A stretch of 64,000 nucleotides of DNA, from assembly GCA_001897435.1 (NCBI GenBank), contig MKSV01000003.1:819926-883925 (forward strand), in the 5' to 3' direction. Under the pieces are notes generated by a model, which did not search any database, was not told the DNA's origin, and worked only from the letters and a program-made list of their open reading frames with translations. A program made the position numbers and the translations under genes. The DNA comes from Acidobacteriales bacterium 59-55 (GTDB taxonomy: Bacteria; Acidobacteriota; Terriglobia; Terriglobales; Acidobacteriaceae). Of the stretch, positions 33,862 through 41,454 are shown piece by piece; the first letter of the stretch is position 1, and each line of letters starts with the position of its first letter.

Positions 33862-34157
33862 ACGTCATCTCGACCGAAGCGAAGCGCAGCGGAGAGACCC
33901 CTGTATTTCATAGTTGCCGTTGTAGTTGCCCTTGCTCTTGCTCTTGCTCTTGCCCTTGCCCTTGCTCTTGCCCTTGCCCTTGCCCTTGCCCTTGCCCTTG
34001 CCCTTGCCCTTGTAGTTGTAGTTGTAGTTGCCCTTGCCGGTGCAGTTGTAGTGGCCCTTGTAGTTGCAGTTGCCCTTGCTTCTAGGTACGCCAAGGCTTC
34101 AGCCTTGGCCCTCTATGGCCAGCCAAAATACAGGGGCTTCAGCCCCTGGGGTATGCC
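33862..34157 (+). repeat. Family A mosaic repeat, first of two in tandem
   Basis: Leader at 33862, GGAGAGACCCCTGTATTTC, a tract dominated by TTGCCC and TTGTAG units (about 33912-34080), then both hairpins and GGTATGCC. A second complete element begins 22 bp later. Confidence 0.9.
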
Positions 34158-34178
34158 CCGTTCCTCTTTCAAAAAAGC

Positions 34179-34348
34179 ACGTCATCTCTACCGAAGCGAA
34201 GCACAGTGGAGAGACCGCCTGCATTTCGCCGTTGCAGTTGCCCTTGCCCTTGTAGTTGCAGTTGCCCTTGCTTCTAGGTACGCCAAGGCTTCAGCCTTGG
34301 CCTCTCAACCCGCGCCACAAAAAGGGGCTTCAGCCCCTGGGGTATGCC
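34179..34348 (+). repeat. Family A mosaic repeat, second of two in tandem
   Basis: Leader with a CTACCG variant, a very short hexamer tract (about 34230-34275: TTGCAG, TTGCCC, TTGTAG), then both hairpins. The contrast in tract length with the neighbouring copy shows how variable this part is. The glyA start is 70 bp downstream. Confidence 0.9.
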
Positions 34349-34418
34349 TTCCTCTCTCCCAGCCCCATCCATGCGTCCGCAGCGCGAGTATTCCGCCATC
34401 TGACATAAAATAAGAGCC

Positions 34419-35684
34419 ATGCCCATAGATTTCACTGCCACCCTTGCCGCCGCGGACCCCGAGATCTCCGCGCAGATCGAGCACGAGGTCGTCCGCCAGC
34501 ACGAAGGGCTGGAGATGATCGCATCGGAGAACTTCGTCAGCCGCGCCGTGCTCGAGGCAGCAGGCACCGTCTTCACCAACAAGTACGCCGAAGGCTATCC
34601 CGGCAAGCGCTACTACGGCGGCTGCGAGTACGCCGACGTCGTCGAGACCATCGCGCGCGACCGCGCCAAGCAGCTCTTCGGCGCCGAGCACGCCAACGTG
34701 CAGCCGCACTCCGGCTCGCAGGCCAACGCCGCCGCCTACATGTCCATCCTGACGCCGGGCGACTGCATCCTCGGCCTCGATCTCGCTCACGGCGGCCACC
34801 TCACCCACGGCCACAAGCTCAACTTTTCGGGCAAGCTCTACCGCGTGGTCGGCTACCAGGTGCGCAAGGACACCGAGACCATCGACTACGACGAGCTCGA
34901 AGCGCTCGCTCTGCGCGAGAAGCCGAAGATGATCATCGGCGGCGGCAGCGCCTATCCCCGCCAGTTCGACTTTCCCCGCATGAGGGCCATCGCCGACAAG
35001 GTCGGAGCGTACTTCGTCGTCGACATGGCGCACTTCGCCGGTCTGGTGGCGGGCGGCGCGCACCCCTCGCCCGTGCCCCACGCGCACATCGTCACCACAA
35101 CGACGCACAAGACCCTGCGTGGACCGCGCGCGGGCATGATTTTGTGCCGCCAGGACCTCGCCGCCGGCGTCGACCGCAGCGTCTTCCCCGGCCAGCAGGG
35201 CGGACCGCTGATGCACATCGTCGCAGCCAAGGCCGTCGCGCTCAAAGAGGCGCTGCAACCGGAGTTCGGCGTCTATGCGAAGCAGGTGGTCGCGAATGCG
35301 AAGGTGCTGGCCCAAGCGCTGGCCGGCGAGGGATACCGCATCATCTCGGGCGGCACCGACACCCACCTGATGCTGGTCGACGTCTTCCAGAAGGGAATCC
35401 TCGGATCGGAAGCCGAGCACGCGCTGGGCGAGGCGGGCATCACCGTCAACAAGAACGCCATTCCCTACGACACTAATCCGCCGATGAAGCCGAGCGGCAT
35501 CCGCATCGGCACCCCGGCGCTGACCACGCGCGGCATGAAGGAAGACGAGATGCGCACCATCGCCGAGTGGATCGCCGACGCGCTCGAACATCGCGCCGAC
35601 CCCGCCAAGCTGGCGAAGATTCGCGGCCAGGTGCGCGAGCTGGCCGACCGGTTCCCGCTCTACGGCTGGCTGCGCAACGCTTGA
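34419..35684 (+). CDS. glyA: Serine hydroxymethyltransferase
   Basis: This 421-residue PLP enzyme interconverts serine and glycine with tetrahydrofolate. Motifs are [50 protein letters not shown] and [12 protein letters not shown] with the PLP lysine K231. The length is typical. The 5' region is only 70 bp from a family A repeat, and an intrinsic terminator follows, so it is a single-gene transcript. Confidence 0.98.
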   Translation: MPIDFTATLAAADPEISAQIEHEVVRQHEGLEMIASENFVSRAVLEAAGTVFTNKYAEGYPGKRYYGGCEYADVVETIARDRAKQLFGAEHANVQPHSGSQANAAAYMSILTPGDCILGLDLAHGGHLTHGHKLNFSGKLYRVVGYQVRKDTETIDYDELEALALREKPKMIIGGGSAYPRQFDFPRMRAIADKVGAYFVVDMAHFAGLVAGGAHPSPVPHAHIVTTTTHKTLRGPRAGMILCRQDLAAGVDRSVFPGQQGGPLMHIVAAKAVALKEALQPEFGVYAKQVVANAKVLAQALAGEGYRIISGGTDTHLMLVDVFQKGILGSEAEHALGEAGITVNKNAIPYDTNPPMKPSGIRIGTPALTTRGMKEDEMRTIAEWIADALEHRADPAKLAKIRGQVRELADRFPLYGWLRNA

Positions 35685-35726
35685 AGTAAAACGAACAGAC
35701 GAATAAATCTCCGGTAAAAAATAAAC

Positions 35727-35778
35727 AAAAGGCCGCAACGGTGAGGCACAAAAAGCCTCTCCCGCTGCGGCTTTTTCG
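35727..35778 (+). terminator. Intrinsic terminator of glyA
   Basis: An outer stem GCCGCA / TGCGGC and an inner stem GAGGC / GCCTC around ACAAAAA are followed by TTTTT, about 45 bp after the stop codon. Confidence 0.85.
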
Positions 35779-35930
35779 CCGTTCGGTCCGTATTGAAGTC
35801 GGCACACCGTCCGACAAAGGTCATTCTCATTGCCGGACGCGGACGCTATACTCTGGTCGAACGGAGACGGTACGACGCGCCGATGGGTCGGTTCGCCTCC
35901 AATCCGGCAGCGCAACGGGGGGTCCATTCG

Positions 35931-36419
35931 ATGGCAATGGCGATGATGGCGTGGATTGTGGCGATTCCACTGCTGGGCGCGGCGACCGGAATGCGGTCCA
36001 TGACGCCGATGGCGGTCCTCTGCTGGTTCGTCTATTTGGGCTATCTCCCCGTCGACGGCACCTGGGCCTTCTGGACGGCGAAGCTGGCCGCCGCCGTGAT
36101 CTTCACCCTGCTGGCGCTGGCCGAGCTGGTGGCCGACAAGCTGCCGCGCACGCCCGACCGAACCTCGACCGGGCCGCTGCTGGCGCGGCTTGTACTCGGC
36201 GGATTGACAGGCGCCATCATCGCCGCCGGACTCAACGGATCTAGCTTCGAGGGCATCATCCTGGGAGTCGGCGGAGTGCTCGTCGGCGCCTTCGGCGGCT
36301 ACATGGTCCGCCGCGAGATCGTCCTCAAGTCGCAGGGCAAGGACTGGCCCGTCGCGGTCGTCGAAGACCTGATGGCGATCGGCTTCGCCGTGCTGGCCAT
36401 GGGAATCGTGACTGGGTAG
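35931..36419 (+). CDS. DUF4126 family membrane protein
   Basis: This protein of about 162 residues has four hydrophobic helices. It carries DUF4126 features: LLGAATGMRSMTPMAVLCW at the N-terminus, a LVADKLPRTPDRT loop after helix 2 and a Gly-rich C-terminal pair. The ATG at 35931 starts at the first helix; in-frame ATGs at 35793 and 35883 would add a basic, non-conserved-looking N-terminus. The function of the family is unknown. Confidence 0.82.
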   Translation: MAMAMMAWIVAIPLLGAATGMRSMTPMAVLCWFVYLGYLPVDGTWAFWTAKLAAAVIFTLLALAELVADKLPRTPDRTSTGPLLARLVLGGLTGAIIAAGLNGSSFEGIILGVGGVLVGAFGGYMVRREIVLKSQGKDWPVAVVEDLMAIGFAVLAMGIVTG

Positions 36420-36535
36420 GCCGCCGCCCCGCACCTCCAGTCGGAGCGATCTGCATTTTCTGCTCCCGTGGCGTGGACGAGTTGCCCGATTACCGCATCT
36501 CACCGTCAAGCTGTTAAAAAAGAGGACGATCCCCT

Positions 36536-36733
36536 ATGCTTACGCCCGCGCTGATCAGCATCATCGTGACGCTTATCGTGGTTGGCTTGCTGCTCTATTT
36601 AATTGGCCTGATCCCCATGGACGGCACCATCAAACAGATCATCCGCGTGGTGGTCATCCTCGCCGTCATCATCTGGCTGCTGCAATCCTTCGGGCTGCTC
36701 GGCTCGATCGGCCACGGCCACCTGGTCAGATAG
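36536..36733 (+). CDS. Small two-helix membrane protein (Thivi_2564-like)
   Basis: This 65-residue protein has two transmembrane helices (about 7-27 and 37-57) linked by IPMDGTIKQIIR, the hallmark of a family of tiny membrane proteins of unknown role. GAGGA precedes the ATG at 8 nt. It ends in a short Gly/His tail. Confidence 0.8.
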   Translation: MLTPALISIIVTLIVVGLLLYLIGLIPMDGTIKQIIRVVVILAVIIWLLQSFGLLGSIGHGHLVR

Positions 36734-36762
36734 CGAACGCCGTCCGCTAGACTCCAAACATC

Positions 36763-37052
36763 ACGTCATCTCGACCAAAGCCGCAACCTCATCGCAGCCG
36801 GCACAAAAAGCACGTCATCTCGACCGAAGGCGCAGCCTCATCGCGGCCGGCACAAAAAGCACGTCATCTCGACCGAAGGCGGCGCTTTTTGCCGCCGCAG
36901 CGGAGAGACCCCTGTATTTCGCTTTTGCAGTTGCAGTGGCAGTTGTCCTTGCAGTTGTAGTTGTCGTTGTCGTTGCTTCTAGGTACGCCAAGGCTTCAGC
37001 CTTGGCCTCTCAACCCAGCCAACAAAAGGGGCTTCAGCCCCTGGGGCATGCC
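36763..37052 (+). repeat. Family A mosaic repeat with triplicated 49-bp leader
   Basis: Leader copies begin at 36763, 36812 and 36861 (exact 49-bp period), separated by GC-rich CTCATCGC(A/G)GCCGGCACAAAAAG. GGAGAGACCCCTGTATTTCG, a short mixed tract and both hairpins follow. The final GCC at 37050-37052 directly abuts the stop codon of the minus-strand gene at 37053. Confidence 0.9.
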
Positions 37053-37835
37053 TCAGTTCCGCCGCCGATACCGAACAGAAAACTCATACCCCGCATTCGC
37101 CGGAAACAGCTTCGCCGCCAGCCGCAGCCGCTCCGCCAGCGCATTCGGCGCCAGCAGCGGATACTCCCGCTCGCGCAGCTCGGAGTAGTCGAAGTCGACC
37201 GCCAGCGAAAGCTGGTAGATCGCCACGGCATCGGAAAACGCCGACTCCAGATAGCTCGACCGCGCCTTCTCGTCGATGACCCCCTTATTCCCGGCCCTGC
37301 CCGCCCCGCCGCCCAGCGCCGCCGCGCGATTCTCCCACGCATCCTGGCTAGTCTCGCCGCGCACGTCGGCAACGGCCTGCGCCCACACCAGTTCGTTGAA
37401 CTCCTCGGGCACGCCCGCGGCATCCACAAAGGCGTGGCTCACGTTGATAAAGAACTCGAACGCCAGCGCGAAGCGATCGCCCAGCAGCCGCGTCGAGATG
37501 AAGACGCCCTCGGTATCGTCGAGCGTGACGTTGCGATGGCAGATCGCCTGGTCGCCCAGCTCCGTCGTATAGGCGGGAGCGACCAGCGTAATGTCGCTTC
37601 CCCGGCCCTGGCTCAGCGCCAGCGGCACAAAGATATAGCACTTGCGCGCCAGCGCCCCGGCAACCGCCGCCGGAACCGCCTGCACCATGCGCTCGAGGTC
37701 CTTGCCGTCGACGTTGTTTTCGCCGAAGGCGGCGTACCGGACCCCGTTCGGAGCCCTCCCGGCCGTGGCCCGGCGCGCTGCCTCGGCCGCCGGAATCAAT
37801 CCATCCTGAATACCATCCTGAACACTTTCTGCCAT
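37053..37835 (-). CDS. Conserved-looking hypothetical protein
   Basis: This 260-residue soluble protein with good coding character (GC3 like its neighbours) was not recognised. It has no signal peptide or membrane helix. Segments with regular secondary structure are ARKCYIFVPLALS, EGVFISTRLLGDRFALAFEF and ISTRLLGDR/NVSHAFVDAAGVPEEF. The C-terminus is basic (RYRRRN). It is divergent from the 37855 gene with only 19 bp between the start codons, so leaders are minimal or one start is misplaced. Its stop codon touches a family A repeat. Confidence 0.75.
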   Translation of the reverse strand: MAESVQDGIQDGLIPAAEAARRATAGRAPNGVRYAAFGENNVDGKDLERMVQAVPAAVAGALARKCYIFVPLALSQGRGSDITLVAPAYTTELGDQAICHRNVTLDDTEGVFISTRLLGDRFALAFEFFINVSHAFVDAAGVPEEFNELVWAQAVADVRGETSQDAWENRAAALGGGAGRAGNKGVIDEKARSSYLESAFSDAVAIYQLSLAVDFDYSELREREYPLLAPNALAERLRLAAKLFPANAGYEFSVRYRRRN

Positions 37836-37854
37836 AAGGCAGTATTCTACTGGT

Positions 37855-38172
37855 ATGACGCAAGCATCGCAGAATGGGATCGCGGCAACCCAGCGCGCCT
37901 TCGGCTCCGGCTACTTCTTCGGCATCCCCGTGGGCGATTTCGGCCTCTTCGTCTCCGTCCTGATGAGCCTGACGGTGGCCATCGCCTCCTTCTTCGCGGC
38001 CACGTTCCTGGGCATCGTCGGCCTGCTGATCTCCCGTGTGGCGACCGGCCGCATGCCCGACTTCAGCATTGCCTACAAATGGATCGGCCTGCCGGTTGGC
38101 CTGGCGGTGCTGGTGCTGACACTGGCCTACCTGAGCGCGCTCTGGATCAAGCGCAAGCGCCGCCACGCCTGA
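37855..38172 (+). CDS. Small two-helix membrane protein, unknown
   Basis: This 105-residue protein has a polar N-terminus (1-24), two strong transmembrane helices (about 29-58 and 75-97) and a basic KRKRRHA end, giving cytoplasmic termini. No family was recognised. No good Shine-Dalgarno is visible; TATTCT at 37845-37850, 4 bp upstream of the ATG, could be a -10 for a leaderless message. Confidence 0.7.
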   Translation: MTQASQNGIAATQRAFGSGYFFGIPVGDFGLFVSVLMSLTVAIASFFAATFLGIVGLLISRVATGRMPDFSIAYKWIGLPVGLAVLVLTLAYLSALWIKRKRRHA

Positions 38173-38218
38173 CCCGCCCCTCAGTCAAAGAGCACGGAGA
38201 CGCGCCAGTCCCCAACCC

Positions 38219-38533
38219 ACGTCATCTCGACCGAAGCCTTCGCACACATAACCCAAAAAGCACGTCATCTCGACCGGAGCGCAGCGGAGTGGAGAGACCC
38301 CTGTATTGCGCCGTTGCAGTTGCTGTTGCCCTTGCCGTTGCCCTTGCCGTTGCAGTTGCTGTTGCCCTTGCCGTTGCAGTTGCTGTTGCCCTTGCCGTTG
38401 CAGTTGCTCTTGCCCTTGCCGTTGCGGTTGCAGTTGCCCTTGCTGTTGCCGTTGCTTCTGGGTACGCCAAGGCTTCAGCCTTGGCCCTCTCAACCCACGC
38501 CACAAAAAGGGGCTTCAGCCCCTGGGGTATGCC
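38219..38533 (+). repeat. Family A mosaic repeat, first of two in tandem
   Basis: Leaders at 38219 and 38260, GTGGAGAGACCCCTGTATT, a tract about 150 bp long of TTGCAG, TTGCTG, TTGCCC and TTGCCG units with visible higher-order periodicity (18-24 bp), then both hairpins and GGTATGCC. Confidence 0.9.
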
Positions 38534-38561
38534 CTCTCTCCGTCGTTTCGAAACCTAAAGC

Positions 38562-38793
38562 ACGTCATCTCGACCGGAGGCCCGCAGGCCGCAGTGGAGG
38601 ACCCCTGTATTTCGCCGTTGCCGTTGCTGTTGCCCTTGCTTCGTCGGGCCGGGCCATCGCAATCCGCCACATGTATTCGCCGTTGCCGTTGCCCGCGGTG
38701 GGCTGTTGCCGTTGCTTCTGGGTACGCCAAGGCTTCAGCCTTGGCCCTCTCAACCCACGCCACAAAAAGGGGATTCAGCCCCTGGGGTATGCC
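38562..38793 (+). repeat. Family A mosaic repeat, second of two in tandem
   Basis: Leader (CCGGAGGCCCGCAGGCCGCAGTGGAGGACCCC), a hexamer tract interrupted by about 50 bp of non-repeat sequence (38640-38690), then both hairpins; the second is mutated to GGGGATTCAGCCCC. It ends 22 bp from the rnpA stop codon. Confidence 0.88.
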
Positions 38794-38814
38794 CTCTCTC
38801 CAAACATCATCAAC

Positions 38815-39213
38815 TCAAGCCGACTCCAGCTGCTTCCGCTCAGCCCCTTGGACCCCGCGCTGCACCGCGCGAAAGACATTCGCGACCTCGCGATCGAGCG
38901 CCGCAAACTCAAGATCGATGACGCTGCGCCGCGGATGCAGAATCACATCGACCGGCCCATCGATCAGTCCGATGTTGCGGCGGATGCACTCTCTCATGCG
39001 GCGCTTGATGCGGTTGCGGTCGACGGCCTTGCCCATCACCTTGCCCACGGTCAGCCCGATGCGCGGGCCGGGGGTGTCGGACCGGCGCTCCGCCGGGCGC
39101 AGCGAGTAGAAGAACGACATCTGCTTCGCGAACTGCTTGCGGCTAGAGGCGTAGACGCGCTGGTAGTCGGCGTGTTTGCGAAGGCGCAGCGCGGAGTTGG
39201 CGGAGAGGGTCAT
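38815..39213 (-). CDS. rnpA: Ribonuclease P protein component
   Basis: This 132-residue protein shows the RnpA core: LRKHADYQRVY near the N-terminus, GLTVGKVMGKAVDRNRIKRRMRE with the RNRIKR signature, and the basic RNA-binding cleft. It assists the catalytic RNA in 5' tRNA maturation. It lies in the conserved rpmH-rnpA order but with an extra small ORF between. The ATG at 39213 follows a (TTCCGA)3 hexamer run with no clear Shine-Dalgarno; an in-frame TTG at 39234 would translate that run. Confidence 0.95.
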   Translation of the reverse strand: MTLSANSALRLRKHADYQRVYASSRKQFAKQMSFFYSLRPAERRSDTPGPRIGLTVGKVMGKAVDRNRIKRRMRECIRRNIGLIDGPVDVILHPRRSVIDLEFAALDREVANVFRAVQRGVQGAERKQLESA

Positions 39214-39340
39214 CGGAATCGGAATCGGAATCAAAGTCGAAGTCGGAACAGGCGTTGCCTCTATCGTATCGTTGCCGGTGCATCGTCGCCGGTCTTGTTA
39301 CCGAAGGCGATCGGAGTCTCCGCGCCCTCCCGGACGCTCG

Positions 39341-39366
39341 GAAGCCCGCCGGAGAGGGCGGGCTTC
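39341..39366 (-). other. Perfect 10-bp RNA hairpin between the small ORF and rnpA
   Basis: GAAGCCCGCC and GGCGGGCTTC pair around a 6-nt loop, 27 nt after the small ORF stop. No U-tract follows on the minus strand. It may be a processing or stability element separating ribosomal-protein and RNase P expression. Confidence 0.65.
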
Positions 39367-39392
39367 GCGCTGAACGGGGATAAGAACGATTT

Positions 39393-39551
39393 CTACTTGT
39401 TGCCGGTGTGCATAGGCGGTGTGCCTTTGGGCGGCTGAGCCATCTGGCCGCCCGGCGGCATCGGCTGAACGCCTTTGGCCTGTTGCCCGGCCGGAGAACG
39501 CTCGCGGCCTTTGTGCGACATCTCGCGGGAGGACCGTTTCTGCTTTTCCAT
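39393..39551 (-). CDS. Unannotated 52-residue basic, Pro/Gly/Met-rich protein
   Basis: This small ORF lies between rpmH and rnpA on the same strand. It begins MEKQKRSSREMSHKGRERSP and ends in a PMPPGGQ / PPKGTPPMHTGNK tail. It has an excellent Shine-Dalgarno (AAGGAG, 7-nt spacer) and a TAG stop. The composition is highly basic at the N-terminus and looks disordered. No family was recognised. Its place in a near-universal gene pair suggests real, co-transcribed expression. It is too short to prove by codon statistics alone. Confidence 0.65.
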   Translation of the reverse strand: MEKQKRSSREMSHKGRERSPAGQQAKGVQPMPPGGQMAQPPKGTPPMHTGNK

Positions 39552-39663
39552 GGTACTTCTCCTTCAATACCGGCAGACGCTCTTCTTGCGCGTGCACGGA
39601 GCCGGTATGGAGGAGTTGGAGTGGGCGGACGCAGCCGGGGTTGCCCTTCGGCGGACCGAGAGC

Positions 39664-39819
39664 CTAGTCGCGGTAACCGGCGCTGACGGCGATCTTGTGG
39701 CGGCCCTTGGCGCGGCGGCGGTTGAGAACGGCGGCGCCCGCCTTGGTCTTCATGCGGGAGAGGAAGCCGTGGGTCTTGGCGCGGTGGCGGCGGTTAGGTT
39801 GAAAGGTACGCTTCGGCAT
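39664..39819 (-). CDS. rpmH: 50S ribosomal protein L34
   Basis: This 51-residue protein begins [19 protein letters not shown] and continues with [27 protein letters not shown], matching L34 throughout (usual length 44-52). AGGAG lies 9 nt upstream of the ATG. It starts the rpmH, small ORF, rnpA run on the minus strand. Confidence 0.98.
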   Translation of the reverse strand: MPKRTFQPNRRHRAKTHGFLSRMKTKAGAAVLNRRRAKGRHKIAVSAGYRD

Positions 39820-40141
39820 GGGACAGAACTCCTGCGGCAGGAAATAGATTGTCGATGATGAATCGTCGATTCCCGCTCAAACTTTTTGGGGTGTTGCAAC
39901 AATCTCTGAGTATACCTGACGGGACGGGTTTTTCACAGCGTGGCGGCCCAACGGTTTTGAGGCAACGCCGTTGGTACGCTATCGCCCGGCCACAACTTTG
40001 GGTGCCCCATGTCCGGATCTTCGGACATGGGTTTCCACCATGACAACGCTTTCCCTCCGGCATCCCACCGTTTTTTGAAGCCATGTTCTCGCTTCCATCC
40101 TTGCAATGCACCATTCCGACGCGCCGGGCATCCAAAGCTGC
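39820..40141. promoter_or_regulatory. Divergent intergenic region between rpmH and the aldo/keto reductase gene
   Basis: On the minus strand, AGGTATACT gives a -10-like TATACT at 39909-39914, 90 bp upstream of rpmH, without a good -35. A perfect 10-bp hairpin (CCCATGTCCG / CGGACATGGG, 40006-40031) in a GGTGCCCCAT context resembles the 43172-43202 hairpin and may belong to a minor repeat family. No gene was seen. Confidence 0.4.
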
Positions 40142-41005
40142 ATGACAACTGCAAATGCGGCAGCGAGCGGGACGTTTGCGCTTGGCGGCGACCTGACCGT
40201 CAACCGTTTGGGATATGGGGCGATGCGGATTACCGGCGAGGGCATCTGGGGCGAGCCGAAGGACGTCGAGGGCGCGAAGAACGTCCTGCGCCGCGCCGTC
40301 GAACTGGGCGTCAACTTCATCGATACGGCAGACTCCTACGGCCCCGCCGTCAGCGAGCGGCTGATCGGCGAGGCGCTCGCTCCGTATGCGAAGGGCCTCG
40401 TCATCGCCACCAAAGCCGGCCTGACCCGGCAGGGGCCGAACAAGTGGGAGCCGCTCGGACGCGCCCCCTATCTGCGCCAGCAGGTCGAGCTCAGCCTGCG
40501 CCACCTCAAGGTCGAGCGCATCGATCTGTGGCAGCTCCACCGCATCGACCCGAAGACGCCGGTCGAGGAGTCGCTGGGCGAGATTGCCAAGCTGCGGCAG
40601 GAGGGAAAGATTCGCCACGTCGGCCTGAGCGAGGTCAAGCCGCGCGAGATTGAGCAGGCGCGGAAGATCGTCCCCATCGTCAGCGTGCAGAACGAGTACA
40701 ACCTCGGCGATCGCAAGCACGAGGACGTGCTCGAGTATTGCGAGAAGAACGGGCTGGCGTTTATCCCCTGGTATCCCGTCGCCGCCGGCAAGCTGGCCAG
40801 GCCGGGCGGCGCGCTCGATGCCGCCGCAAAAAAATATGGAGCCACGGTCTCGCAGCTCTCGCTGGCATGGCTGCTGCATCGGTCGCCCGTGATACTGCCG
40901 ATCCCGGGAACGTCTTCGATCCGGCATCTCGAGGAGAACATCGCCGCCGCCGCCGTGCATCTCGACGACGCGCAATGGAAGGAGATCGAAGCGTCAGCGA
41001 AGTAA
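40142..41005 (+). CDS. Aldo/keto reductase
   Basis: This protein of about 287 residues is a TIM-barrel AKR with [12 protein letters not shown] at strand 1, [11 protein letters not shown] (catalytic Asp/Tyr), ATKAGL (Lys), LWQLHRIDP (His), and the C-terminal NADPH-binding region [15 protein letters not shown]. It reduces carbonyls with NADPH. An ATG at 40106 is an alternative start. It sits between rpmH and dnaA, an unusual guest in that normally compact region. Confidence 0.94.
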   Translation: MTTANAAASGTFALGGDLTVNRLGYGAMRITGEGIWGEPKDVEGAKNVLRRAVELGVNFIDTADSYGPAVSERLIGEALAPYAKGLVIATKAGLTRQGPNKWEPLGRAPYLRQQVELSLRHLKVERIDLWQLHRIDPKTPVEESLGEIAKLRQEGKIRHVGLSEVKPREIEQARKIVPIVSVQNEYNLGDRKHEDVLEYCEKNGLAFIPWYPVAAGKLARPGGALDAAAKKYGATVSQLSLAWLLHRSPVILPIPGTSSIRHLEENIAAAAVHLDDAQWKEIEASAK

Positions 41006-41454
41006 ACCGCGGCAGCATCTTGTTGCATCTTCCGTACCACAGGCAGCGCGAATTTTGCGCGTAATCGTTACTCTTTTTTCAGTTTTATGGTTACTTTTTT
41101 CCGTCTTCCGGGGCATCCATTTCAGTTCTTCACAAGGAATGGTGCAACTTATTTTTTTTGAAATATACGCTTGAAACTCGTCCCGTTTTCCGTGCTACCA
41201 TCGAACCCGTTTGGTAAGACATTTTTCCGCACGTCCAGCTGTTTCGCACTCTGCTCCATCTTTTGCACGACTGCTCTCCGCCGCTCCTGTTCGCACAAGG
41301 CGCACGGAGAGAATTCTGGCGACACGAAATCCTCCCCACTCACCTGCAATGGCCGGGAAGGACGGGTGTTTCCTTTTGACTGCTTTTTTGTAGACTTTTT
41401 TATTTACGGTGCCCCAGTTGGTTGAGCCAGAAAAAAGACAAGGAAAGTACAAGG
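41006..41454 (+). promoter_or_regulatory. dnaA upstream region with candidate promoter
   Basis: This 449-bp, AT-rich (for this genome) leader contains several T-runs. A candidate sigma-70 promoter is TTGACT (41376-41381), 17-bp spacer, TTTATT (41399-41404), 51 bp before the dnaA ATG. One weak DnaA-box-like TTCTTCACA lies near 41125. Two near-repeats GTTACTCTTTTTT / GGTTACTTTTTT occur at about 41067-41100. No gene was seen. Confidence 0.4.

Noticed and set aside
41006..41454. oriC immediately upstream of dnaA
   Set aside because: Only one poor DnaA-box-like site was found there, whereas the interval before dnaN has three better ones. It cannot be fully excluded without skew data.
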